From NCBI GenBank assembly GCA_029259655.1, contig JAJDET010000106.1, positions 1 through 40,030 of the forward strand: a DNA stretch of 40,030 bases, written 5' to 3'. The DNA comes from Planctomycetota bacterium (GTDB taxonomy: Bacteria > Planctomycetota > UBA1135 > GCA-002686595). The position numbers and the translations under genes were made by a program. The notes beneath the pieces are model-generated. The model saw only the letters and a program-made list of their open reading frames with translations. It was not told where the DNA came from and did not search any database. This document shows, in pieces, positions 28,730-37,627 of this stretch (position 1 is its first letter; each line of letters starts with the position of its first letter).

Positions 28730-30088
28730 TCAAATTATTCCGTAGGCCACCATCGCGTCGGCGACCTTCACGAAGCCGGCGATGTTCGCGCCCTTCACGT
28801 AGTTCACCCACCCGTTGCCGTCGTCTCCGTAGTCGACGCACTTCCGGTGGATCTCCTGCATGATGCCCTTGAGACGCGAGTCGACGTCGTCGCGGGTCCA
28901 CGAGATACGCAGCGCGTTCTGGCTCTGCTCGAGCCCGCTGACCGCGACGCCGCCGGCGTTCGCCGCCTTCGCGGGACCGTAGAGGACCTTGGCGTCGAGG
29001 AACGCGTGCACGCCCTCGAGGTCGGTGGGCATGTTGGCGCCCTCGGCGATGCCGACGACCCCGTTGGCTATGAGCGTGCGCGCTTCCTCGCCGGAGAGCT
29101 CGTTCTGCGTCGCGCACGGGAACGCGAGCTGGCACGGGACGCTCCAGGGCCGTGCGTCGCCGTGGAACTCGCAACCGAACTTCTCGGCGTACTCGTGGAT
29201 GCGGCCGCGGCGATTCCCCTTCAGGTCCTTCAACCACGCGAGCTTCTCGGGCCCGATCCCGTCGGGGTCGTGCACGAACCCGCTCGAGTCGGACGCGGTG
29301 ACGGCCTTCGCCCCCAGATCGTTGAGCTTCTCGATCGTGTGCAGTGCGACGTTCCCCGAGCCGGAGACGACGCAGGTCTTGCCGTCGAAGCCGTCGCCCT
29401 TCTTGGCGAGCATCTCGCCCATGAAGTAGACGCAGCCGTACCCGGTCGCCTCGGTGCGCACCAGGCTGCCGCCGAACGCGAGCCCCTTCCCGGTGAGGAT
29501 CCCGGCGAAGCGGTTCGAGAGCCGCTTGTACTGGCCGAACATGTAGCTGATCTCGCGCGCGCCGACGCCGATGTCGCCGGCCGGCACGTCGGTGTCCTCG
29601 CCGATGTGGCGGTGGAGCTCGATCATCAGCGAGTGGCAGAAGCGCATGACCTCGCGGTCGCTCTTGCCCTTCGGGTTGAAGTTCGCCCCCCCCTTCGCGC
29701 CGCCCATCGGCAGCGTCGTCAGGCTGTTCTTCAAGGTCTGCTCGAAGCCGAGGAACTTGAGCACCGAGAGCGTCACCGAGGGGTGGAAGCGCATCCCGCC
29801 CTTGTAGGGACCGATCGAGTTGTTGAACTGCACGCGCCAGGCCCGGTTGGCGCGGACGTTCCCCTCGTCGTCCTCCCACGGCACGCGGAAGATCACGATC
29901 CGGTCGGGCTCGGTCATCCGCTCCAGGATCTGCTCGCGCTTGTAATGGGGGTGCTCGAGGACGAACGGGACCAGGGTCTCCGCCACTTCCTGCACCGCCT
30001 GCTGGAACTCCGGCTCGCCCGGGTTCCGCTTCACGAGCCCGGCCATGAACTTGTCGAGCTCTTGTTTCGCCTGAGCCTCGAGTGACAT
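28730..30088 (-). CDS. gdhA: NADP-type glutamate dehydrogenase
   Basis: This enzyme interconverts 2-oxoglutarate plus ammonium and glutamate in the cytoplasm, the low-affinity ammonium assimilation route. At 452 residues it matches the hexameric bacterial NADP-specific class (E. coli GdhA is 447). Substrate-site motifs are present: 'GPYKGGMRFHPSV' with Lys96 and 'PMGGAKGGANFNPKG' with Lys132, the catalytic lysine position. The Rossmann segment 'VVSGSGNVALHTIEKL' and the motifs 'EGANMPTD' and 'NAGGVAVSGLEQSQN' follow. The ATG at 30088 has AAGGAGG 5 nt upstream; a longer frame to 30127 lacks family similarity. Two short hairpins precede the RBS. NADP preference is from family resemblance. Confidence 0.96.
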   Translation of the reverse strand: MSLEAQAKQELDKFMAGLVKRNPGEPEFQQAVQEVAETLVPFVLEHPHYKREQILERMTEPDRIVIFRVPWEDDEGNVRANRAWRVQFNNSIGPYKGGMRFHPSVTLSVLKFLGFEQTLKNSLTTLPMGGAKGGANFNPKGKSDREVMRFCHSLMIELHRHIGEDTDVPAGDIGVGAREISYMFGQYKRLSNRFAGILTGKGLAFGGSLVRTEATGYGCVYFMGEMLAKKGDGFDGKTCVVSGSGNVALHTIEKLNDLGAKAVTASDSSGFVHDPDGIGPEKLAWLKDLKGNRRGRIHEYAEKFGCEFHGDARPWSVPCQLAFPCATQNELSGEEARTLIANGVVGIAEGANMPTDLEGVHAFLDAKVLYGPAKAANAGGVAVSGLEQSQNALRISWTRDDVDSRLKGIMQEIHRKCVDYGDDGNGWVNYVKGANIAGFVKVADAMVAYGII

Positions 30089-30102
30089 CGGGTCCTCCTT
30101 CT

Positions 30103-30135
30103 GCGGAGATTGCCTCCGCGGGGTCACGATACCCC
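30103..30135 (-). promoter_or_regulatory. Two tandem hairpins just upstream of the gdhA RBS
   Basis: GCGGAG (30103-30108) pairs with CTCCGC (30114-30119) around ATTGC. GGGGT (30120-30124) pairs with ACCCC (30131-30135) around CACGAT. Both lie within 50 nt of the gdhA start, immediately before its Shine-Dalgarno sequence. They could form a short structured leader or a repressor site. No known riboswitch pattern was recognised. Confidence 0.3.
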
Positions 30136-30246
30136 GCCCGGAGCCGCGGCCCGCTACCGGAAATCCGCGATAGGAGGGCTCGAGCAGCGCCGTTCTCGTG
30201 AGAGGGACCCTAGAATCCCCGGTCGCTCCAGGAGCGGATCATCCCC

Positions 30247-30891
30247 ATGGAAGCTACTCAGCCGAAACTGCGAACTCACTGCTCCGTCTGCGGCCAGAAG
30301 GTCGTGCGGCAGGAGATGCCGTACTGCATCTACTGCGGCAACCACTTCGAGCTGATGGAGGGCTCGGAGCAGAAGCGCAAAGAGACCCGCAACATGGCCC
30401 GGCTCGCCAAGATGCCGGAGCACGCGGACTACCAGGCCGCCCTGGACGCGAATCCGAACGAAGGGCCGGAGTTCGACCGGTGGCGGCGGCGTGCGCGGTC
30501 GGGCGTGGTGCTCGCCTTCCTGGGAGCACTCCTGTTCGGGCTCCGCTACGCCATGGGCTCGGACGGCTACATCCTCCTCATCCTCGGCGCGCTCCTCCTG
30601 GCCTTCGGGGGATGGCAGTCCATCGTCAACATCCGTCTGCAGCACGCCCGCAAGGCGCTCCCCCTCATGAAGCGGGCCGTCGTCGTCGGCGATCGGCGCA
30701 GCGAGACCGAGCTCCGCTTCAACACCGGGGTCACGACCTACTTCTTCACGTTCGAGTTCGAGGACGGCAACGAGGCGGAGTTCCGCTTCCCCGGGCGCGG
30801 CGCGCACACCGAGCCCCTGTCGAAGGGCGTGACGGGGATCGCCTACACGCGCGGCGTCGAGCTGCTCGACTTCCGCCAGCTTCGGGTCTAG
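30247..30891 (+). CDS. Zinc-ribbon membrane protein, function unknown
   Basis: This 214-residue protein begins with a zinc ribbon, Cys12-x2-Cys15 and Cys27-x2-Cys30. A charged linker is followed by two hydrophobic helices at about 86-101 and 107-123. The C-terminal 75 residues are a soluble beta-rich domain ('TYFFTFEFEDGNEAEFRF', then 'GVTGIAYTRGVELLDFRQL') that recalls the small membrane-anchored DUF2500/DUF3592 domains; that link is only by eye. The ATG at 30247 is preceded by AGGAG at a rather long spacing. It is divergent from gdhA and converges on the DinB-like gene, with 19 nt between the stops. No function can be assigned. Confidence 0.8.
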   Translation: MEATQPKLRTHCSVCGQKVVRQEMPYCIYCGNHFELMEGSEQKRKETRNMARLAKMPEHADYQAALDANPNEGPEFDRWRRRARSGVVLAFLGALLFGLRYAMGSDGYILLILGALLLAFGGWQSIVNIRLQHARKALPLMKRAVVVGDRRSETELRFNTGVTTYFFTFEFEDGNEAEFRFPGRGAHTEPLSKGVTGIAYTRGVELLDFRQLRV

Positions 30892-30910
30892 GAGTCCGGC
30901 CCCTCTGGCG

Positions 30911-31387
30911 TCAGACGGCGGGCTGCTTGCCGAGCTGCCGCCGCACGAGATTCAGCTGCCCGAGGTGGAACACCTCGTCGAAGTAGAAGAAGCCCACGCA
31001 GGCCTCGAGCGTGAGCGGCACCGCCGGATCCAGCCGAGCGCCGGCCCTCTCCGCCCCCGCCTCTTCCTCCGTCACCTCCGTCAGCGCGCGAACCAGCGGC
31101 CGGTCGGAGCCCCGGAAGGTCCCGATCAGCTCGTCGGGGCGAGTCCACTCGTCCGGGTCCGGGAGCTCGTCGACTCCCACGCCCAGGGTCCGCAGGAGCT
31201 GGAGCCGCGTCGCCACGAGGTGACCCAGGATCTCGACCGGGGGTCCCCCCGCGCCCAGGGCCGCGCGCCAGTCTTCGGGCCCCATGCCGGAGGCGGTCAG
31301 ATCGAGAAGCGTCGTGTTGAAGCGAAAGCGCCCGCCGATCTCGACGAGCGGTCGCTCGCTCTGCGGTATCTCGAGGCATCCGGCCAT
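30911..31387 (-). CDS. DinB-like four-helix protein
   Basis: This 158-residue protein fits the DinB/YfiT-like putative metalloenzyme superfamily, four-helix bundles that often bind a divalent metal through three histidines and act in thiol-dependent or stress reactions. Visible signs are 'ILGHLVATRLQLLR' (His56) and 'FDEVFHLGQLNLVRRQLG' (His141), the usual 'HxGQ...RR.LG' ending. The third ligand, normally His four residues before the second, appears to be Asp137, so the metal site may be altered. The ATG at 31387 is the first in frame. The gene stands alone, facing away from the ATPase gene across 209 bp in which nothing was recognised. Confidence 0.78.
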   Translation of the reverse strand: MAGCLEIPQSERPLVEIGGRFRFNTTLLDLTASGMGPEDWRAALGAGGPPVEILGHLVATRLQLLRTLGVGVDELPDPDEWTRPDELIGTFRGSDRPLVRALTEVTEEEAGAERAGARLDPAVPLTLEACVGFFYFDEVFHLGQLNLVRRQLGKQPAV

Positions 31388-31596
31388 GCCCTCGTGTAGA
31401 GAACGAGGCGACGAGCGTCACGGTGAACAGCGCGATTCACCTGGCGTTTTCGCAGCTCGTACTCAGCGAGTGCGGATTCGAGAAGCGCTCTGGACGGGGA
31501 GACGAGCGCTGCCGGCGCGGTGTTCCGGGAATCCGGGGGGAAGCCTGCCTACGGGAGTATGGAAACGGGCGCGAGGACCCACCACCATGAGGGGCG

Positions 31597-32955
31597 ATGA
31601 CGGAACGGTTCATCGGTAGGGACGGGGAGCTCGCGGTCCTCGAGGAGCTGGCCGACTCGGGTCGGGCGGAGCTCTTCGTGCTCTACGGTCGGCGGCGGGT
31701 GGGGAAGACCGAGCTCCTCCAGCAGTTCTGTCGCGGGCGGCGGGCGGTCTACTTCCTCGCGGCCCAGGTCCGCGACAAGGACAACCTGCGCGGCTTCCGC
31801 GAGGCGCTGCGCGACGCGCTGGACGACCCGCTGGCGGACTCGGTGGAGTTCACGGACTGGTCCTCGGCGCTCTCCTTCGCGGCCGAGCGCGCCGGCGACG
31901 AGCGGCTCGTGATCGTGCTCGACGAGTTCCCGTATCTCTGCGACGGGAACAAGGGCATGCCGTCCCTGCTCCAGCAGTTCTGGGACCAGCGCGGGAAGCG
32001 CTCGAGCCTGATGGTCGTCCTGTGCGGCAGCCAGGTCTCGTTCATGGAGCGCGAGGTGCTGGCGGAGAAGAGCCCGCTCTTCGGACGGCGTACGGGCCAG
32101 CGGCGCCTCACCCCGCTCCGGCCGGCGGAGGCCATGGCCTTCTGGCCGCGCTGGAGCGTCGAGGACCGCCTGACCGCGTTCGGGATCCTGGGCGGCATGC
32201 CGGCCTACCTGCGGCGCTTCGACGACGAGCGCTCGCTGGCGGAGAACGTGATGCGCGATCTCCTGCGCCCGGAGGGCTACCTCTTCGACGAGGTGCAGTT
32301 CCTCCTGCGCTCGGAGCTCACGTCGCCCGCGACCTACAACTCGATCCTGGCCGCCGTTGCTGCGGGCAACGAGCGCATGGGCGACATCGCGCTGGCGGTC
32401 GGCGTGGACTCGACCACGGCGGGCAAGTACCTGCACGTCCTGCGCGAGCTGGGTCTCGTCGCGCGCGAGATCCCGTTGACGGACCCCGATCCCCTGCGCT
32501 CGCGCCGCGGCCGCTACCGCATCGCCGATCGCTTCCTCGCCTTCCACTTCCGCCACCTCCAGCCGAACCTGAGCCTGGTGCAGGCCGGCCGCGGTTCGCG
32601 CGTCTACGAGCAGTTCGTCGAGCCCGACCTCCCGCGCCTCTTCGACGAGGCGCGCCGCGACTTCATCCTGTCGCACCTCGAGCGCGAGGCCGCGGACCTC
32701 GTCGGCGACGAGATCGTCGAGATCGGCCGCCACGGCGGCACTTTCGTGCGCGCGCTGGGCCGCACGGCCGGCGGCAGCGCGGTGGCCGCGATCGTCGTTC
32801 CCGACCCCATGCCCCCCATTTCGGGCCTCGAGGACGAGCTCGCCGAGCTCCGCCGCGCGTTCGGGGGCGAGATCGTCCGGCTGGTCTACGGGATCACGTC
32901 GAAGCCAGAGAGGCCGCTCGAGGTCGAGCGGGTTCCGGAAGGCGAGCTGCTGTAG
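31597..32955 (+). CDS. ATPase_2/DUF234-type AAA-related ATPase
   Basis: This 452-residue protein belongs by motif pattern to the 'archaeal ATPase' group (ATPase_2 domain, STAND-related) followed by a DUF234-like C-terminal part. Residues 5-9 'FIGRD' start the domain. Walker A is 'GRRRVGKTE' at 31-39 and Walker B 'LVIVLDEFPYL' at 104-114. 'VVLCGSQVSFME' looks like the sensor strand, with 'GGMPAYLRRF' beyond it. Residues about 275-315 form a winged HTH ('MGDIALAVGVDSTTAGKYL', then 'LGLV'), and 'YRIADRFLAFHFRH' marks the DUF234 boundary. The end of the family is often a degenerate PD-(D/E)xK nuclease fold; clear catalytic residues were not seen here. Such genes are usually orphans of unknown function, sometimes linked to mobile DNA. 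Confidence 0.85.
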   Translation: MTERFIGRDGELAVLEELADSGRAELFVLYGRRRVGKTELLQQFCRGRRAVYFLAAQVRDKDNLRGFREALRDALDDPLADSVEFTDWSSALSFAAERAGDERLVIVLDEFPYLCDGNKGMPSLLQQFWDQRGKRSSLMVVLCGSQVSFMEREVLAEKSPLFGRRTGQRRLTPLRPAEAMAFWPRWSVEDRLTAFGILGGMPAYLRRFDDERSLAENVMRDLLRPEGYLFDEVQFLLRSELTSPATYNSILAAVAAGNERMGDIALAVGVDSTTAGKYLHVLRELGLVAREIPLTDPDPLRSRRGRYRIADRFLAFHFRHLQPNLSLVQAGRGSRVYEQFVEPDLPRLFDEARRDFILSHLEREAADLVGDEIVEIGRHGGTFVRALGRTAGGSAVAAIVVPDPMPPISGLEDELAELRRAFGGEIVRLVYGITSKPERPLEVERVPEGELL

Positions 32956-32961
32956 GAACGA

Positions 32962-35085
32962 TCACCGGAAGGAGACGTCGACCTCTTCGCCGGCGACGAC
33001 GACGACCTCGCGGGTCTGTTCCTCGCAGCGAACGACGACTAGGCCGACCGGGGCGGTGAACCCTCGTGTCATCTGTCGCAGGATCAGCTCCTGGCCCACC
33101 AGGACTCCGTCATGCTCGAGCCGGATCGAACCGCGCTCCTCTTCGCCCTCGTAACGGACGCGAACCCGGCCGCCGGGGCGGAGCTGGAGCGAGACGTCGG
33201 CTGTCGTCGCCCCTTCCTCGACCTGGATTCCGGTGACGAGGTCGCATCTCCCCAGAGGATCGGACCCGAATATGGAATAGCGGCCGGGAGCGAGGCTCTC
33301 CAGCTCGATGTCGCCATCTGTGTAGAACCACGGGGCCCCCTCCGCGTTCGAACCGAGGATCAGGGTTGCATTGACCGGGCCCCCCGACTCATCGGTACAT
33401 CTCCCTCGAATCCGTCCTCCGCGCCGAAACCTCAGGACGACCTCCGTGGCTCCCGCCTCGACCTCGATGGTCTCGGGTGGAGCGAAGTCCGTCTCCGGCG
33501 CCCAGCCATCCACATCGTGCAATCCGGAGGTCAAGGGGCCGACGCGGAAGCTCCCGTCGTCTCCGCTCTCGGTGTCGCTGAACGACGGACCGCGCGCGTA
33601 GACACCGGCATTGCCCAGTGGAGACCCTTCGGGATCAAGAGCCGAGCCCGTGATGAAGAGACCGCGATGAACGACGACGCGAACGGTCAGGTCCGCCGAC
33701 TCGGGCAGGACCTGGACGACCTCCGGGGCACCGACGACGTCCGTATCCTCGCGATACGCGAGACCCACCCACCACCGTCCGCGGCTCACGTTCTCGAAAC
33801 GAAACCAACCTCCTTCTCCGGTCCAGGTGGTTTCGAGGGGTGGAGAGTCCGTGAATCCCCACATGGAATCGTCGGTGTGATCCAGCCAGACCTCCTCGTC
33901 GGCCAAGGGGGCCCCGTCCTGATCGACGAGCGTTCCCGCGATCGTGCTTCCCCCTCCCAGGCGGATCTCGAGCGATCGGCTCTCTCCCGGGTGGAGAGTC
34001 ATGGTCCTGGGCTCCTTGTGGAGAACCGCATCGCCCATGCGGAGATCCATCTCCAGCGAGTGCCGCAACGGGACTTCGCTTTCGTGGCGACGGATCAGGA
34101 CATCCAATGGCACCTCGGAGGCCACATTTTCGATCACGGCGATTCCGGATGCGTCCGTGTCCGCCCCGTAGCGCACTTCCGACACATCCCAGAGCCCAAA
34201 GCTCACCTCGTCCTGGAGATGCCACGCATGGCCCCTTAGCCAGACCGTCACACCCTCCACACCGCGATCGTCGAGGCCGGCATCGGTCACGCGGACTTCG
34301 AGTCGAGCCGTCGGTCCCAGTCGAATGACCCGTTCCAGGTCTCCAGTCGAATGCCCGTCCGTTATCCCTATCCGGCGCGGAGTGAAACCCTCCGCGGTAA
34401 TGCGGAGCTCGCTGGGAAGGAACGCGGACGCGCTCAAGGTGAAATGCCCGTCCGGCAGGGACTCTAGGCTCTGCAGAAGCTCCGCACGCGTACGGTGCTC
34501 GATGTGAGCACCGGCGACGGGCGTCTTGTCAACCGAGGAGACGATGCGCCCGAAGACCATGACGAGGCTGTCCGTTCCGAGCTCTACCTCTTCCTGGCGG
34601 CGCTCGCCGCGCGCGAGAGGATCAACCTTCTTGTAGAGCATCTCCAAGCTCGCGCCGGCGTCGTGTTGCAACAAGATCCCGCGACCGCTCGGAACCGCCG
34701 CCGAGGCGAGTCCCTCCGAGTCCGTCCGAACCGTTGGGCCCTCCAGGAGCGGAACTGCTCCGAACTCATCCGGTTCTCCCTCCCACGACACATCGATAGG
34801 CACGCCTCCGAGGGGGGCTCGCGTCTCCTTCGACACGACGCGGATGACGAGCGTGGCCTCGGAGACCTCCTCCTCCGGGACGTCGATCTCCGTGGAGATC
34901 ACGGCTCGCTCGCTCGTCGGCGACGGGACCGTGGGGGACTCCATGGCCGGAGCCGCCCGCGTCGAGTCCTCCGCCACCGGGTCCGCCTCCGCCGCGATCC
35001 CACCCGCCGGCGTGAGGCGTACGATCGCCACAGCAATAACGGCTGCCAGCACGAGCAGGGCTGCAATCAGGGCTTTGCGATCCAC
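32962..35085 (-). CDS. Exported carboxypeptidase-regulatory-like repeat protein
   Basis: This 707-residue protein has an N-terminal hydrophobic helix (residues 5-23) that could be a signal peptide or anchor, then a Pro/Ser/Glu-rich linker to about residue 75. The rest is a chain of beta-sandwich units like the carboxypeptidase regulatory domain, recognisable by repeated 'I.G.L.D..G.PL....V' patterns (for example 'IAGTLVDQDGAPLADEEVWL', 'ITGSALDPEGSPLGNAGVYA', 'IRGRCTDESGGPVNATLIL'). In related bacteria such proteins are periplasmic or surface binding proteins, often near ECF sigma factors; none is seen here. GTG at 35085 is supported by GAGG 7 nt upstream. It converges with the ATPase gene, stops 6 nt apart. 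Confidence 0.85.
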   Translation of the reverse strand: MDRKALIAALLVLAAVIAVAIVRLTPAGGIAAEADPVAEDSTRAAPAMESPTVPSPTSERAVISTEIDVPEEEVSEATLVIRVVSKETRAPLGGVPIDVSWEGEPDEFGAVPLLEGPTVRTDSEGLASAAVPSGRGILLQHDAGASLEMLYKKVDPLARGERRQEEVELGTDSLVMVFGRIVSSVDKTPVAGAHIEHRTRAELLQSLESLPDGHFTLSASAFLPSELRITAEGFTPRRIGITDGHSTGDLERVIRLGPTARLEVRVTDAGLDDRGVEGVTVWLRGHAWHLQDEVSFGLWDVSEVRYGADTDASGIAVIENVASEVPLDVLIRRHESEVPLRHSLEMDLRMGDAVLHKEPRTMTLHPGESRSLEIRLGGGSTIAGTLVDQDGAPLADEEVWLDHTDDSMWGFTDSPPLETTWTGEGGWFRFENVSRGRWWVGLAYREDTDVVGAPEVVQVLPESADLTVRVVVHRGLFITGSALDPEGSPLGNAGVYARGPSFSDTESGDDGSFRVGPLTSGLHDVDGWAPETDFAPPETIEVEAGATEVVLRFRRGGRIRGRCTDESGGPVNATLILGSNAEGAPWFYTDGDIELESLAPGRYSIFGSDPLGRCDLVTGIQVEEGATTADVSLQLRPGGRVRVRYEGEEERGSIRLEHDGVLVGQELILRQMTRGFTAPVGLVVVRCEEQTREVVVVAGEEVDVSFR

Positions 35086-35174
35086 GCAAGGGCCTCGCGG
35101 TAATCGGGAATACCGGGTCCTGGTATCGTAGCGGAGCCGATCGCGCCCCGACCGCTCGGGGTGCTCAGAGCCCC

Positions 35175-35579
35175 ATGACCTCCCTAGACAAGCGCTTCCA
35201 CGAGTACTTCGAGAGCATCGATCGGGCCGGTGACGATCGCTGTTACCTGTGCCGGCGGACGCCGGCGGAGGTGAAGGCGTTCTTCGGGTTCGCGGAGGAC
35301 GGGACGCCGCTCGACGCGGAGCGCTACGGGATCGAGGACGTCGTGCTCTACAAGCTCGACATCATGAGCTACAAGGGCAGCCGCCCGATCTGCGCCGTCT
35401 GCCAGCTCAACTTCGAGACGATCTTCCTGGCCGGGGACCACCACGTGCTCCACCGCGTGATGAGCGAAGTCGAGCACGAGCGCGATCGACTCTGGTCGGA
35501 CAGCGACGAGCCCGAGGAGACGCCCGACGAGGAGAACGAGTCGACCGAGGAAGGCTCGCGCTCGAAGGCCGAGGAGTGA
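35175..35579 (+). CDS. Small CxxC protein with acidic tail, function unknown
   Basis: This 134-residue protein has two CxxC pairs, Cys23/Cys26 ('CYLC') and Cys73/Cys76 ('CAVC'), a likely structural zinc site, and a His cluster 'GDHHVLH' at 88-93. The last 30 residues are mostly Glu, Asp and Ser and should be disordered. No known family was recognised. It lies 39 nt before the ClC gene on the same strand and may be co-transcribed with it. Confidence 0.75.
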   Translation: MTSLDKRFHEYFESIDRAGDDRCYLCRRTPAEVKAFFGFAEDGTPLDAERYGIEDVVLYKLDIMSYKGSRPICAVCQLNFETIFLAGDHHVLHRVMSEVEHERDRLWSDSDEPEETPDEENESTEEGSRSKAEE

Positions 35580-35618
35580 GCGGCCCGCGAGACGGATCCC
35601 TATGATCCGGACCTCGCC

Positions 35619-37442
35619 GTGAGCCCCACTCCCGAAAACCGAAGCCGGATCTCGCGGCTCCTGCACGCGCTCGGACTCCACGAGCTCGGCTACGTCGGCA
35701 AGTGGGTCGGCGTCTCGGTCGTGATCGGCTTCGCCGGCGGGCTCGCCGCGGTCGGCTTCGACTGGCTGACCCACACGATCAAGGGGCACGCGCTGTCGCG
35801 GGCCGGAGTGGTCGGCGAGGGACTGCCGAGCATGCCGGAGAGCTGGTGGTGGATCCTGATCATCCCCGCCGCCGGCGGCCTTCTCGTCGGTCTGTTGCTG
35901 CACGGCTTCGCGCCGGAGGCGAGCGGGCACGGAACGGAAGCCCTCGTGCGCGCGTTCCACGAGCTCGACGGCAAGGTGCGGCGACGCGTCGTGGCTCTCA
36001 AGGCGATCGCCAGCGCGCTCACGATCGGAAGCGGCGGCTCCGCCGGGCAGGAGGGACCGGTCGCGCAGATCGGGGGCGGCGTCGGGAGCATGCTCTCGGA
36101 TGCGCTGAAGCTCCCCGAGCGCGACCGCCGGATCTTCCTTCTCTCCGGAGCAGCCGCCGGCGTCGGGGCGCTCTTCACCGCGCCGCTCGGCGGAGCGCTT
36201 TTCGCGCCCGAGGTGCTCTACCGGAAGCCCGAGTTCGAGGGCGAGGCGATCATCCCCTGCATCGTCTCGTCGATCGTCGCCTACACGACCTTCGTCGCCT
36301 GCACCGGCAAGTCGCGCGCGATCTCGATCGACTCCGAGACGCTCTCCGGCCTGTCCTTCGGCGACCCGCGCGAGCTGCTCGTCTACGCGGTACTCGCGCT
36401 CCTCTGCACCGCCGTCGGGTGGCTCTACATCCGCTGCTTCCAGAAGACGCACGCGACCTTCGAGCGCCTGAAGGTCCCGGCGGCCGTGAAGCCGATGATC
36501 GGCGGCCTCATGCTGGGCGGGCTGGCGCTCGGCATCGCGTCGCTCACGGGCGAGAACGGCGTGCTCTACGGCGGCTACGAGCTGATGCGCGCGTCGATCG
36601 CCGGGTCGCTGTCGCTCCAGGTGCTGGCCATCCTGATCGTCGCCAAGATCCTCGCGACGTCCTTCTCGATCGCGTCGGGGGGATCCGGCGGCGTCTTCGC
36701 GCCGTCACTCGCGATCGGTGCGCTGCTCGGCGGCATGGTCGGCCAGGGCGCGGACCAGCTCTTCCCCGGGCTCGACCTCAACCCCGCGGCCTTCGCGCTG
36801 GTCGGGATGGGCGGCTTCTTCGCGGGCGTCGCGAAGACGCCCATCGCCTCGATCATCATGGTCTGCGAGATGACCGGCAGCTACGAGCTGCTCGCGCCCC
36901 TTATGTTCGTCTCGGTGATCCACCTGCTCCTGTCGCAGAAGTGGTCGCTCTACCGCGCACAGGTGCAAGGCGCGGTCGACTCGCCCGCGCACGCCGGCGA
37001 CTTCGTCGTGGACGTGCTGGAGCGCATGCACGTCGAGGAGGTCATCGACCCGGACCGCGAGCCGGTGCTCGTGAGCGCCAATTCGACGATGCGCAGGGCG
37101 CTCGACATCGTCTCGACATCGCCCGGGACCTACTTTCCGGTCGTGGACGAGGATGAGAACATGATCGGCATCTTCTCGCTCTCCGACATCCGCCGCATCT
37201 TCCGCGAGGTGGGTGTGCAGGACCTCGTCATCGTGCGCGACTTCATGGTCGACAAGGTCGCGACGGTCCAGCCGCAGGACACGCTGAACGACGCGCTGAG
37301 CGTCTTGAACGAGTACTCGATCCACGAGGTCCCCATCGTGGATCGGAACGATCCGCGAAAGGTGATCTCGATGCTCTCGCGGAACAACGTCGGCGCGGCG
37401 TACCACAAGCGGCTGCGCGAGTTGAAGCTGGGCAAGGAGTAG
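35619..37442 (+). CDS. ClC-family chloride channel/transporter with two CBS domains
   Basis: This 607-residue membrane protein has a ClC pore domain (residues 25-450) and a cytoplasmic pair of CBS domains (about 465-600) that usually bind adenine nucleotides. Pore motifs are 'SGHGTEAL' (first selectivity loop, 102-109), 'GSGGSAGQEGPV' with the gating glutamate at 145, 'GALFTAPLGGALFAPEVL', and 'SGGSGGVFAPSLAIGALLGG'. The residue aligned with the proton glutamate of E. coli CLC-ec1 (Glu203) is Val199, as in many channel-type ClCs, so an uncoupled chloride channel is possible. GTG at 35619 is the only start that leaves the first helix intact. The inverted-repeat element at 37470-37615 follows the stop by 27 nt. 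Confidence 0.93.
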   Translation: MSPTPENRSRISRLLHALGLHELGYVGKWVGVSVVIGFAGGLAAVGFDWLTHTIKGHALSRAGVVGEGLPSMPESWWWILIIPAAGGLLVGLLLHGFAPEASGHGTEALVRAFHELDGKVRRRVVALKAIASALTIGSGGSAGQEGPVAQIGGGVGSMLSDALKLPERDRRIFLLSGAAAGVGALFTAPLGGALFAPEVLYRKPEFEGEAIIPCIVSSIVAYTTFVACTGKSRAISIDSETLSGLSFGDPRELLVYAVLALLCTAVGWLYIRCFQKTHATFERLKVPAAVKPMIGGLMLGGLALGIASLTGENGVLYGGYELMRASIAGSLSLQVLAILIVAKILATSFSIASGGSGGVFAPSLAIGALLGGMVGQGADQLFPGLDLNPAAFALVGMGGFFAGVAKTPIASIIMVCEMTGSYELLAPLMFVSVIHLLLSQKWSLYRAQVQGAVDSPAHAGDFVVDVLERMHVEEVIDPDREPVLVSANSTMRRALDIVSTSPGTYFPVVDEDENMIGIFSLSDIRRIFREVGVQDLVIVRDFMVDKVATVQPQDTLNDALSVLNEYSIHEVPIVDRNDPRKVISMLSRNNVGAAYHKRLRELKLGKE

Positions 37443-37469
37443 TCGCCGGCGGCAGGCCGGCTCTGTTTC

Positions 37470-37615
37470 GTGCCCGTGCCCGTGCCCGTGCCCGATTCGG
37501 AACCGAAACGTCTCTGCGGCAAGCCTTCTACTGCAGGTTCGGATTCGTGAGCATCCGCTCCGTACCGGCGTTTCGGATTCTGAACGGGTGATTCGGGCAC
37601 GGGCACGGGCACGGG
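37470..37615. repeat. Inverted-repeat element ending in GTGCCC tandem units
   Basis: Four GTGCCC units (37470-37493) are followed by GATTCGGAACCGAAACG. At the other end CGTTTCGGATTC leads to three and a half GGGCAC units (37595-37615), the reverse complement. The roughly 146-bp element could fold into one long hairpin with an unpaired centre of about 70 nt. It sits between two converging genes and looks like a small non-autonomous or REP-like repeat; it may also act as a two-way terminator. No target-site duplication could be confirmed. Confidence 0.7.
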
Positions 37616-37627
37616 CTCCTTCGAGAG

